This document shows positions 1 to 7,409 of a DNA stretch of 64,000 bases, one piece after another (position 1 is the stretch's first letter; each line of letters begins with the position of its first letter). Below the pieces are notes generated by a model. The model saw nothing but the letters and a program-made list of their open reading frames with translations, had not been told where the DNA came from and ran no database searches. Origin of the DNA: Streptomyces sp. QL37 (GTDB taxonomy: Bacteria; Actinomycetota; Actinomycetes; Streptomycetales; Streptomycetaceae). The stretch covers positions 3,658,001 to 3,722,000 of the forward strand of contig NZ_PTJS01000001.1 in NCBI RefSeq assembly GCF_002941025.1, in the 5' to 3' direction. The position numbers and the translations under genes are program-made.

Positions 1-386
1 TGGCCCTGACCCTGACGGCGTCCGGTCTCTGGGCCGTGCACTCCGTACCGCTGCTGGCGGGGCTCGGGCTGCTCGTCGGACTGTGCATCGCGCCCGCGCT
101 GATCAGCGGCTACACCCTCGTCGAAGCCCTGGTGCCCGCGTCCGCGAGGACCGAGGCCTTCACCTGGCTGACGGGCGCCGTGGCGCTGGGTCAGGCGGCG
201 GCCGTCACGGTGGCCGGACAACTCGCGGACACCCATGGCGCGAGCACGGGTTTCGTGGTCCCGCTGGCCGGCACGGCGCTGGCGCTGGCGACCCTTCTGG
301 CCCTGCGTTCACGGCTGACGCCGAGGGCCGGTGGACGGACGGTGGCACGTGGGATCGGTCACCGCGAGCCGGTCACGGTGGACTGA
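1..386 (+). CDS. MFS transporter, C-terminal part (gene starts before the window)
   Basis: The reading frame is open from base 3 and closes with TGA at 384-386, giving about 127 residues. They form three hydrophobic stretches with the Gly/Ala-rich spacing of the last helices of a major facilitator superfamily carrier, followed by a short charged tail. The segment with 'LVPASARTEAFTW' resembles the cytoplasmic loop seen in the C-terminal half of Streptomyces drug-type MFS proteins. It is an inner-membrane transporter by inference; the substrate cannot be read from this fragment. The next gene starts 66 bases downstream with its own ribosome-binding site. Confidence 0.7.
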   Translation, partial: ALTLTASGLWAVHSVPLLAGLGLLVGLCIAPALISGYTLVEALVPASARTEAFTWLTGAVALGQAAAVTVAGQLADTHGASTGFVVPLAGTALALATLLALRSRLTPRAGGRTVARGIGHREPVTVD

Positions 387-452
387 TCGCTCGGAATAGG
401 TCAGTATGGAGCGTCGTTAGCACTCATTGAGTGAGAGTGCCAGGAGGAGCAA

Positions 453-800
453 GTGCCGACCTATCAGTACCAGTGCACCGAATGCGGCGAGGGCCTCGAA
501 GCGGTGCAGAAGTTCACCGATGATGCCCTGACCGTGTGCCCGAACTGCGAGGGACGCCTCAAGAAGGTGTTCTCGGCCGTCGGCATCGTCTTCAAGGGAT
601 CCGGTTTCTACCGGAACGACAGCCGCGGCTCCTCGTCGAGCAGCACGCCGGCCACGTCGCCGTCCGCCAAGACGTCCGATTCCTCCACCGGGTCGACCTC
701 CGGGTCCTCCTCGGCGAAGTCGGACGCGAAGCCGGCCGCCTCGGCCGCGTCCTCGACCTCCTCGGCTTCTTCCTCGTCGAGCGGTACGTCGGCCGCCTGA
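453..800 (+). CDS. FmdB family zinc-ribbon protein
   Basis: 115 residues from a GTG start preceded by AGGAGGAG at about 441-448. The N-terminal 50 residues are the FmdB/CxxC_CxxC regulatory zinc-ribbon domain: CTEC at residues 8-11 and CPNC at about 29-32, with the usual 'MPTYQYQC' opening and a conserved 'GIVFKGSGFYRND' end. The remaining half is a low-complexity Ser/Thr/Ala/Lys tail, common in Streptomyces members and probably disordered. FmdB was named as a putative regulator of formamidase genes in Methylophilus, but the role in actinomycetes is not established. It stands alone, between an MFS gene and the nucleoside phosphorylase gene. Confidence 0.9.
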   Translation: MPTYQYQCTECGEGLEAVQKFTDDALTVCPNCEGRLKKVFSAVGIVFKGSGFYRNDSRGSSSSSTPATSPSAKTSDSSTGSTSGSSSAKSDAKPAASAASSTSSASSSSSGTSAA

Positions 801-888
801 GGCACCCGCACACCCACACGTTCCACTCCGGACCCCGCTGATCGACTCGGCGGGGTCCTGGCCGTGCGCGCCCCGTTAGTGTGACCGC

Positions 889-1737
889 ATGGTGAACGCA
901 GAAACGGCTACAGCGGAAATCGGTGTCATCGGCGGATCGGGCTTCTACTCCTTCCTGGAGGACGTCACCGAGGTCCAGGTGGACACCCCGTACGGGGCGC
1001 CGAGCGACTCCCTCTTCCTGGGGGAGATCGCGGGCCGCCGGGTGGCCTTCCTCCCGCGGCACGGCCGCGGCCACCACCTCCCGCCGCACCGGATCAACTA
1101 CCGCGCCAACCTCTGGGCGCTGCGTTCCGTCGGCGTACGCCAGGTGCTCGGTCCGTGCGCGGTCGGCGGCCTGCGTCCGGAGTACGGCCCCGGCACCCTG
1201 CTCGTACCGGACCAGATGGTCGACCGTACGAAGACCCGCACGCAGACGTACTACGACGGTGAGCCCCTGGCCGACGGCACCGAGCCGAACGTGGTGCACC
1301 TCGGCTTCGCCGACCCGTACTGCCCCGAGGGCCGCAAGGCGGCCCTCGCCGCGGCGCGCGGACGTGACTGGGAGCCGGTGGACGGCGGAACCCTGGTCGT
1401 GGTCGAGGGCCCGCGCTTCTCGACCCGCGCGGAGTCGCGCTGGCACGCCGCGATGGGCTGGTCCGTCGTCGGGATGACCGGGCATCCCGAGGCGGTTCTC
1501 GCCCGTGAACTGAGCCTCTGCTACACGACGCTGACGCTGGTGACGGACCTCGACGCGGGGGCCGAGGCCGGTGAGGGCGTGAGCCACGCCGAGGTGCTCG
1601 AGGTGTTCGCGGCCAACGTGGACCGGCTGCGGTCGGTGCTCTTCGACGCGGTGGCCGCCCTGCCCGCGAACGAGGGCCGTGACTGCGTGTGCGCCCACGC
1701 GCTGGACGGGGTCGATACGGGGATCGAGCTGCCGTAG
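889..1737 (+). CDS. mtnP: S-methyl-5'-thioadenosine phosphorylase
   Basis: 282 residues. The protein belongs to the PNP/MTAP phosphorylase family. It should cleave methylthioadenosine (or a close 6-oxopurine relative such as methylthioinosine) with phosphate, giving adenine and methylthioribose-1-phosphate for methionine and purine salvage in the cytoplasm. Visible signatures are 'GVIGGSGFYSF' at about residues 12-22, 'PRHGRGHHLPPHRINYRAN' at about 57-75 (phosphate and purine contacts), 'VVEGPRFSTRAES' near 180, and 'MTGHPEAVLARE' near 200. The length matches the family. The ATG start is the first in frame. Substrate preference between MTA and MTI cannot be decided by eye. Confidence 0.88.
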   Translation: MVNAETATAEIGVIGGSGFYSFLEDVTEVQVDTPYGAPSDSLFLGEIAGRRVAFLPRHGRGHHLPPHRINYRANLWALRSVGVRQVLGPCAVGGLRPEYGPGTLLVPDQMVDRTKTRTQTYYDGEPLADGTEPNVVHLGFADPYCPEGRKAALAAARGRDWEPVDGGTLVVVEGPRFSTRAESRWHAAMGWSVVGMTGHPEAVLARELSLCYTTLTLVTDLDAGAEAGEGVSHAEVLEVFAANVDRLRSVLFDAVAALPANEGRDCVCAHALDGVDTGIELP

Positions 1738-1913
1738 CCCGACACGTCACCGGCGTCGGACTCGCGGCCCGCCCGCTTCCGACCCGTACGGGTGGCCGGG
1801 TTTTCCACATCGTGGGGACTGTCCACAGGGCCGGGCGGGATTTCCGCGGAGGGTGGATCGTGAGGGGGTCCGGCGATCCCGCGGGACTCCCCTCACGGCA
1901 GGTGGTGTTGGCC

Positions 1914-2510
1914 ATGTTCCCGTCGGTGCCCGATACACGTCCCGCGCCTCCCGCGCCCTGCGAGGTCCCCTTCTTCGGGCCCCTGCGGGTGCGGGGCGGC
2001 GGCGGACGGCGATTCCGGCGGGTGCTGCGGGGACAGCGCCGGGCTCTGGCCGCGGGCTTCGCCCTGGCCTCAGCCGTGCTCGCCGCTTCAGGGCTGGGCG
2101 GGGAGAGAGGGGCGGCCGCCGCCGGCGGGGACGCACCGCCGGGACCGGACCGGCGGACCGTCCGTCCGGTGTCCGCTCCGGTGCGGATCGCCGACGCGGC
2201 GACGGTCGGACTGCTGCGGCCGGGCGACCGCGTCGACGTGATCGCGGCGGCCGACGGGGAGCCAGGGGCCAGAGTGGTGGCACGGGACGTGCGGGTGGCC
2301 GAGGTCCCGGGCGACGCGGGCGACGCGGGCGACGCGGGCGACGCGGGGGACGCGGGGGACGCGGAGGCACCGTATCCGGCGGCCGACGGCGGGACGGGCC
2401 CGGGGCACGGCGCCCTGGTGGTCCTGTCCGTGGAGCGGGAGACCGCGGCGGCTCTGGCGGGCGCCGGTGCGTCGGGGCGGCTCTCGGTGGCGGTGTCCCA
2501 TGCCGAATAG
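1914..2510 (+). CDS. SAF/RcpC(CpaB)-like membrane-anchored protein
   Basis: 198 residues from ATG 1914; GTG codons at 1902 and 1905 are alternative starts. A short Pro-rich cytoplasmic segment is followed by a hydrophobic helix near residues 42-60 ('LAAGFALASAVLAA'). After it comes a domain with 'VRPVSAPVRIADAATVGLLRPGDRVDV' resembling the SAF/RcpC domain of CpaB-type Flp pilus assembly proteins. A hexameric Gly-Asp-Ala repeat lies near residues 133-150, followed by 'GALVVLSVERETAAALAGA', also typical of this family. No other pilus genes are adjacent, so a pilus role is only suggested. It is followed 119 bases later by mscL. Confidence 0.6.
   Translation: MFPSVPDTRPAPPAPCEVPFFGPLRVRGGGGRRFRRVLRGQRRALAAGFALASAVLAASGLGGERGAAAAGGDAPPGPDRRTVRPVSAPVRIADAATVGLLRPGDRVDVIAAADGEPGARVVARDVRVAEVPGDAGDAGDAGDAGDAGDAEAPYPAADGGTGPGHGALVVLSVERETAAALAGAGASGRLSVAVSHAE
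2310..2363 (+). repeat. Six tandem 9-bp units (GGCGACGCG) inside the SAF-like gene
   Basis: Six in-frame copies of GGCGACGCG (the last two read GGGGACGCG) encode (Gly-Asp-Ala)x6. The unit is a multiple of three, so copy number can change without a frameshift. Confidence 0.95.
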
Positions 2511-2629
2511 AACTGACATCGCGTCATCTCACCCGTGGGAAGTACCCGATTGGACAGTGCACCGTTCTGCCCCCTTATGTGGCAAGGCGGTTCGCTCCGC
2601 CTACGGCACGCACGGAGGAAGGCTCACCT

Positions 2630-3091
2630 GTGAGCGAGAAGAAGGTCGGCCTTCTGGAGGGCTTCAAAGCCTTTCTGACGCGCGGCAATGTGATCGACCT
2701 CGCGGTCGCCGTCGTCATCGGTGCCGCCTTCACGAACGTGGTGAACGCGGTCGTGAAGGGGATCATCAATCCGGTGGTCGGCGCGTTCGGCACCCAGGAC
2801 CTGGAGAAGTACACATCCTGCCTCCGGGGGCCCTGCTCGGTGGATCCGGAGACCGGCAGGACGGGCGGCATCGAGATCCTTTGGGGCTCGGTGCTCAGCG
2901 CCGGCCTCAGCTTCCTGATCACCGGCGCCGTCGTCTACTTCCTCATGGTGCTGCCGATGGCGAAGTACCTCGCCAGGCGGGCCGCCTCCCAGGCCGCGAA
3001 GGAGGGCGTGCGGGAGACGATGGAGGTCAGCGAGCTGGAGGTGCTGAAGGAGATCCGGGACGCGCTGGTGGCCCGGCGGGGCCAGGCCTGA
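2630..3091 (+). CDS. mscL: Large-conductance mechanosensitive channel MscL
   Basis: 153 residues from GTG 2630, with GGAGGAAGG at 2613-2621 as ribosome-binding site. MscL is a homopentameric membrane pore that opens under tension and releases solutes on hypo-osmotic shock. The N-terminal amphipathic 'LLEGFKAFLTRGNVIDLAVAV' leads into TM1 ('VIGAAFTNVVNAVV', about residues 25-42). A periplasmic loop with an unusual Cys pair ('SCLRGPC') follows, then TM2 (about 85-107), and a C-terminal helix 'LEVLKEIRDAL' (cytoplasmic bundle). Length is within the family range. Convergent with the small gene at 3133-3360. Confidence 0.95.
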   Translation: MSEKKVGLLEGFKAFLTRGNVIDLAVAVVIGAAFTNVVNAVVKGIINPVVGAFGTQDLEKYTSCLRGPCSVDPETGRTGGIEILWGSVLSAGLSFLITGAVVYFLMVLPMAKYLARRAASQAAKEGVRETMEVSELEVLKEIRDALVARRGQA

Positions 3092-3107
3092 GACCGGCTC
3101 CGTACGG

Positions 3108-3123
3108 CCGGAGGCGTCTCCGG
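3108..3123. terminator. Hairpin between convergent mscL and the small hypothetical gene
   Basis: CCGGAG-gcgt-CTCCGG, a perfect 6-bp stem with a 4-base loop, placed 17 bases after the mscL stop and just before the stop of the opposing gene. No T-tract, as is usual in Streptomyces. Confidence 0.5.
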
Positions 3124-3132
3124 CGGGCCGCG

Positions 3133-3360
3133 TCAGATGTGGTGGGGCGGCTTCTCGTCGAGGAAGCGGGCCAGGTCGGCCGCGCCACCGCCGGCCGGAG
3201 CCCGCTCGCCCCACCCCTGGTCCGTGTCGTCCGCGGACTGCCGGTCCAGCGGATCGTCGAAGACCAGAGCCGACGGCTTGGGCCCGGACTCCTTCGGGGG
3301 CCGCTGCTGGGGCTGCGGCGGCTTCGACTCTCGCGGTCCGGGGGCGGGGGCGGTACTCAT
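3133..3360 (-). CDS. Small conserved hypothetical protein, Pro-rich
   Basis: 75 residues from ATG 3360, preceded by a GGAGGT directly upstream. The N-terminal half is Pro/Gln/Lys-rich and probably unstructured; the C-terminal half contains 'ALVFDDPLDRQSADDTD' and ends in 'ADLARFLDEKPPHHI'. No known domain is recognisable. It lies 21 bases downstream of the redox operon's last gene on the same strand, so it may be the operon's tail, but the function is unknown. Confidence 0.6.
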   Translation of the reverse strand: MSTAPAPGPRESKPPQPQQRPPKESGPKPSALVFDDPLDRQSADDTDQGWGERAPAGGGAADLARFLDEKPPHHI

Positions 3361-3381
3361 ACCTCCAGGGTACGGCCGGGC

Positions 3382-3786
3382 TCAGCGGTCCTTGGGATCG
3401 AGCAGCCACAGTCCCAGCACGACGAGGAACGACAGGCACAGAAATCCGGCTCCCCACCAGGCCGTGCCCGTATCGCCCTCCATCCACACGTTGACGACCT
3501 CCGTCAGCGCCCACAGTTGGCCGATGACGACGCTCATCGCCAGCACCAGCCGGGCCGTCAGCTTCGCGGAGCGCTCGGGTTCCTGCTCGGAGCCCGCACC
3601 CGGCCCCGGGCCGGTGTGGCGCACCCGCGGGTCGGCATAGCCGCTGGTGGGCCGGATCTGCGGGTAGCGCTCATGCAGGGGGCGGTTCAGCTCGGCCCGC
3701 TCGCTGCCGGGGTGATAGTCGGGATACCGCGTGCCGGCGGGGCTGGGGGGCCGTGGCGGCTCGATCGGGTCCAGGGGTTCGGTCAT
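3382..3786 (-). CDS. Small membrane protein at the end of the redox operon
   Basis: 134 residues. The ATG at 3784-3786 overlaps the TGA of the Rieske gene as ATGA, so the two are translationally coupled. About 75 mostly polar, Pro-rich residues are followed by two transmembrane helices ('LVLAMSVVIGQLWALTEVV' and 'GAGFLCLSFLVVLGLWLL') and a short basic end. It could be an accessory or anchoring subunit for the upstream oxidoreductase; the family is not recognised. The position as the last coupled gene of four redox genes is the main clue. Confidence 0.75.
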   Translation of the reverse strand: MTEPLDPIEPPRPPSPAGTRYPDYHPGSERAELNRPLHERYPQIRPTSGYADPRVRHTGPGPGAGSEQEPERSAKLTARLVLAMSVVIGQLWALTEVVNVWMEGDTGTAWWGAGFLCLSFLVVLGLWLLDPKDR

Positions 3787-4478
3787 GACCGCCTCCCCGC
3801 GGCGGCGGCGTCGGACGAGGCCGGCGCGGGTGGCGCCTCCGCGCCGCCTCCGGAGCCGGGGCAGCCGATCCGTGCGGCGAGGTCGGGGCGGTCCTCGCCC
3901 AGCTGACGGCACAGCCCGGCTTCGGCGCTCTCCCCGGAGCGGGTGGTCCCGACGGCCCAGATACTGCCGTCATCCAGCTCGGTCAGCACGACCTTGGGCA
4001 GCCCGCGGGGCGGCGGGCCGGCCGTGACCGCACCGGTGCGGGCGTCGAAGACTCCCTCGTGGCAGGGGCAGTAGAGCTCGCCGTCCGTGCCCCGGTCCTT
4101 GCGCCAGAGCACGCCGCAGGCCAGATGGGTGCAGACGGCGGAGTAGCCGACGAGGGTGCCGTCGTCCATCCGTACCGCGACCGCCCGGTCCTCGTCTCCG
4201 GGGTAGCGGAAGGCGAGGGACTCCCCGGGCGGCAGCTGGGCGGCGATCCGCTTCGGGGCCGGCGCCTTCCCGTCCTCCGTCTCGCCGTGCCGGTGGAGAA
4301 TGCCGCCCGCCACGGCCAGACCACCCACGGCGAGGCCGCCGGACACGGTGGCGACGATCCGGAGGTAGTCGCGGCGGGTGGTCAGCGAGTCTGCGGCGAT
4401 CCGGTCGTGCAGGGCTTCACGGGGGTCGCTGCCGGGGCCGTGGTCGGGACCCGGCTGCTGCTGTTCGGTGACGCTCAT
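3783..4478 (-). CDS. Rieske [2Fe-2S] protein with Tat-type N-terminus
   Basis: 231 residues; the start at 4478 overlaps the stop of the ferredoxin gene (ATGA). After a polar N-terminus of about 35 residues comes a twin-arginine motif 'TRRDYLRI' and a hydrophobic helix 'VSGGLAVGGLAVAGG', predicting Tat-dependent export and membrane anchoring with the cluster domain outside. The Rieske cluster ligands are 'CTHLAC' at about 135-140 and 'CPCHEG' at about 156-161. The protein probably shuttles electrons between the quinone pool or ferredoxin subunit and the molybdoenzyme encoded upstream. The C-terminus is extended (about 40 extra residues including 'CRQLGE' and 'IGCPGSG'). Confidence 0.88.
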   Translation of the reverse strand: MSVTEQQQPGPDHGPGSDPREALHDRIAADSLTTRRDYLRIVATVSGGLAVGGLAVAGGILHRHGETEDGKAPAPKRIAAQLPPGESLAFRYPGDEDRAVAVRMDDGTLVGYSAVCTHLACGVLWRKDRGTDGELYCPCHEGVFDARTGAVTAGPPPRGLPKVVLTELDDGSIWAVGTTRSGESAEAGLCRQLGEDRPDLAARIGCPGSGGGAEAPPAPASSDAAAAGRRS

Positions 4479-5077
4479 CGGCGGACGTCCTTCCCGTTGA
4501 TCTCGACGACGGGAAGTCCGCCGGGTACCGGCCACTGGACCCGCTCAGCGGGCACGACCATGGCCACGCCGGTGCGGACCTCGCTCTCGCCGAAGACGAA
4601 CGTGTCGGCGACCTGCACTCCGGGGCGCTCCGCCTGGAGCTCCTCGACGGTGCCGTAGTAGAGAGCACCGGTGGGGCAGACGGTGGCGCACATGGGGGCG
4701 AGTCCGTAGGCGGTGCGGTCGTAGCAGAGGTTGCACTTCATCTGCAGTTTCGCCTGGAGGTCGATCTTCGGGACACCGAAGGGGCAGGCGTTGACGCAGT
4801 TGGCGCAGCCGATGCAGCGGGTGGTGTCGGCCTGCTGCACGACGCCGTCCGCGGTGACGAGGATCGCGTCGGCCGGGCAGACCTCGGCGCAGGGGGCAAC
4901 CGGGTCCTCGCAGTGCATGCAGACCGTCGGAAGGGAGGCGACGGATGAGCCCTCGTCGGTGTAGTCGAGGTGGATCATCGACTTGCCTCGGTGCGAGTCG
5001 CATTCCCGGCAGGCGGAGACACAGGCCTGACAGCCGATGCAGCGCCCCGGGTCGATGAACATCGTTCTGCCCATCAT
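4475..5077 (-). CDS. 4Fe-4S dicluster ferredoxin subunit (DmsB/NrfC/FdnH-like)
   Basis: 200 residues starting 8 bases after the molybdoenzyme stop. Four groups of cysteines typical of the electron-transfer subunits of molybdopterin oxidoreductases are visible: 'CIGCQACVSAC' near residue 13, 'CMHCEDPVAPCAEVC' near 53, 'CIGCANCVNACP' near 88 and 'CNLCYD' with 'CATVCPTGAL' near 115-135. Together they can bind four [4Fe-4S] clusters. It should relay electrons between the catalytic subunit and membrane partners. No signal peptide, so it is either cytoplasmic or piggy-backed. Confidence 0.92.
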   Translation of the reverse strand: MMGRTMFIDPGRCIGCQACVSACRECDSHRGKSMIHLDYTDEGSSVASLPTVCMHCEDPVAPCAEVCPADAILVTADGVVQQADTTRCIGCANCVNACPFGVPKIDLQAKLQMKCNLCYDRTAYGLAPMCATVCPTGALYYGTVEELQAERPGVQVADTFVFGESEVRTGVAMVVPAERVQWPVPGGLPVVEINGKDVRR

Positions 5078-5084
5078 CCGGGCA

Positions 5085-7409
5085 TCAGCTCCTTTCCGAG
5101 GTGCCGCGGCCCTGCGGGGCCGTGGGCGGCAGCGGGTCGGTGCGGGAGACCTGGGTCTCGGGGTAGGCGACGTGGCCGGGGGCGACGGGCGGTGCGGGAA
5201 CCTCGTCGATCGCCTCGGCGTGCTCGATGCGGCAGGCGCAGACCTTGTACTCGGGGATCTTGGAGCGGGGGTCGAGGGCGTCGATGGTCAGGGCGTTGGC
5301 AGCCGTGGGCACGGGCCAGTGGTACGGGATGAACACCGTGTCGGGCCGGATCGCCTCGGTGACCAGCGCGGGGAAGACCTCGCTGCCGCGCCGGGTGACG
5401 ACGCGGACGGGTTCGCCGTTGTGGAATCCGTGGGAGGGGTGGACCTCGGCCCAGGGCCGCGGGGTCTGCTCCACGAGGGCGCCCAGCCGGCGGGTCTGGT
5501 TGCCGGAGAGGAAGTGGGCGACGGTGCGTCCGGTGGTCAGCGTCATCGGGTGCTCGGCGTCGTACGGGTCGGCCGGCGGGTGCCACTCGACGACCTGCAT
5601 GTGGATCTTGCCGTCGGCGTGGTAGGTCGTGCCGTCCTCGAACAGCCGGGGGGTGCCGGGGTGGTCGGTGGACGGGCAGGGCCAGGAGATCCCGCCGGTC
5701 TCCTCGAGCCGTTCGTAGGTGATCCCGGAGTAGTCGATGATCGTGCCCGCGGAGGCCCTGCGCAGCTCGTCGAAGACCTCGCGGGAGCTGCCGAAGGCGA
5801 ATTTGTCGCCCTCTCCGAGGCGGCGGGCGATCTCGCACATCACCCAGGTGTCGGTCCGCACGCCGGACGGCGGTTCCTGCGCCTTGTTGTGCTTGACGAC
5901 GCGTGCCTCCGCGTTGGCCATCACCCCTTCGTCCTCGGCCCAGATGGTGACGGGGAAGACGACGTGCGCGTTGGCGGCGGTCTCGGAGAGGAAGAAGTCG
6001 AACTGGGCGTGGAATTCGGTGGTGTCGTACCCCTCCTTGACCACGGCGTAGTTGGGGAGCGACACGAAGGGGTTGTTGCAGATGCCGATGAGCCCGCGGA
6101 TCTCCTGGCGCTGCATCTGCCAGACCATTTCCATCATCGAGGTTCCGGCGGCCGGGAGTTCGGACTCCTCGATGCCCCAGATCTCGCAGATCTGCCGGCG
6201 GTGCTCCTCGTTGAGGATCGAGCGGCCGCCGGGGAGGAGGTCGGCCTTCTGGCCGTGCTCCCGGCCGCCCTGGCCGTTCCCCTGCCCGGTGAGGGTGCCG
6301 TATCCGGCGCCGGGCTTGCCGATGTGGCCGGTCGCGGTGCAGAGGTTGATCACGGTGAGGCAGTTCTCGACGCCCTGGGTGTGGTGTTCGATGCCCCGGG
6401 CGTGGAAGGCCATGGCCTTGGGCGCGCGGGCGAAGGCGCGGGCGACCTGGACGACCTGCTCGGCGGGGATCCCGCAGATCTCGGCGGCGCGGGACGGGGG
6501 GTACTGGGCGACGTTGGCCTTGACCTCCTCCCAGCCGGTGGCGTGGGCCGCGAGGTAGGCCTCGTCGGTGAGGCCCTCCTCGATGATCACGTTCAGTACG
6601 GCGTTGAAGAAGGCCGAGTCGGTGCCCGACTTGAGCGCGACATGGATGTCGGCGGTGCGCGCGACCGCCGTCTCGCGCGGGTCGACGACGATCAGGGTGG
6701 CGCCTCGGTCCCGGGCCCCCCAGACGTACTGGGTCAGCACGGGGAAGCACTCTCCGACGTTGGCCCCGGCGAGCAGGAGGCAGTCGGTGAGCAGGATGTC
6801 GGAGAAGGGGTTGCCGGCCCGGTCGATGTTGAAGGCGAGCTTGTTGGCACCGGCGGCGCTCACCATGCAGAGCCGGCCGTTGTAGTCGACGTGCCTGGTC
6901 TTCAGTGCGACCCGGGCGAATTTGCCGACCAGATACGTCTTCTCGGAGAAGAGGCTGGCCCCGCCGAGGACCCCGAAGGCGTCCCGCCCGTGCTCCTGCT
7001 GGATGCGCCTGATCTCGGAGACGGTGAATTCGAGCGCCTCCTCCCAGGAGACCTCCCGCAGTTCCTCGTCGCGGGAGCGGCGCATGAGGGGCGCGGTGAG
7101 CCGGTCCGGGTGGTTGACCTGCTGGTAGGCGTTGATGCCCTTGGGGCAGAGCCGCATGCGGTTGATGTCGTGGTTGCGGGGCTCCACGCCGAAGACCTTG
7201 CCGCCGCGGTCCACCCGGAGGTACATCCCGCACTGGACACCGCAGAAGCAGCAGTGGGTGGGGACGAGCGTCTCGCCGTTCTGGTCGGCGTGCCACTGGT
7301 CGGCCGGGATGCCGCCCGCGTCCCGGAAGCCACGGGTGCCCGGCGGGGCGAGGGAGGGGTCGAGGGGAACGATCGTACGGCCGTCGGCTGCGCGTGGGTC
7401 CGCGGTCAC
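5085..7409 (-). CDS. Molybdopterin (bis-MGD) oxidoreductase catalytic subunit
   Basis: 774 residues from a GTG at 7409 that overlaps the TGA of the upstream membrane-protein gene (GTGA). The N-terminal 4Fe-4S domain carries 'CCFCGVQCGMYL' at about residues 32-43 plus 'LCPKGI' near 70. Further on come 'GRLCMVSA', 'GANVGECFPV' and 'GQGNGQGGREHGQKAD', typical of the DMSO-reductase superfamily, nearest to assimilatory nitrate reductase/formate dehydrogenase-like members. A C-terminal molydop-binding domain is present ('HFLSGNQTRRLGAL', 'PYHWP'). The physiological substrate cannot be assigned. No Tat signal is visible, so it probably works in the cytoplasm. Central member of a five-gene operon with ferredoxin, Rieske and two membrane proteins. 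Confidence 0.9.
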   Translation of the reverse strand: MTADPRAADGRTIVPLDPSLAPPGTRGFRDAGGIPADQWHADQNGETLVPTHCCFCGVQCGMYLRVDRGGKVFGVEPRNHDINRMRLCPKGINAYQQVNHPDRLTAPLMRRSRDEELREVSWEEALEFTVSEIRRIQQEHGRDAFGVLGGASLFSEKTYLVGKFARVALKTRHVDYNGRLCMVSAAGANKLAFNIDRAGNPFSDILLTDCLLLAGANVGECFPVLTQYVWGARDRGATLIVVDPRETAVARTADIHVALKSGTDSAFFNAVLNVIIEEGLTDEAYLAAHATGWEEVKANVAQYPPSRAAEICGIPAEQVVQVARAFARAPKAMAFHARGIEHHTQGVENCLTVINLCTATGHIGKPGAGYGTLTGQGNGQGGREHGQKADLLPGGRSILNEEHRRQICEIWGIEESELPAAGTSMMEMVWQMQRQEIRGLIGICNNPFVSLPNYAVVKEGYDTTEFHAQFDFFLSETAANAHVVFPVTIWAEDEGVMANAEARVVKHNKAQEPPSGVRTDTWVMCEIARRLGEGDKFAFGSSREVFDELRRASAGTIIDYSGITYERLEETGGISWPCPSTDHPGTPRLFEDGTTYHADGKIHMQVVEWHPPADPYDAEHPMTLTTGRTVAHFLSGNQTRRLGALVEQTPRPWAEVHPSHGFHNGEPVRVVTRRGSEVFPALVTEAIRPDTVFIPYHWPVPTAANALTIDALDPRSKIPEYKVCACRIEHAEAIDEVPAPPVAPGHVAYPETQVSRTDPLPPTAPQGRGTSERS

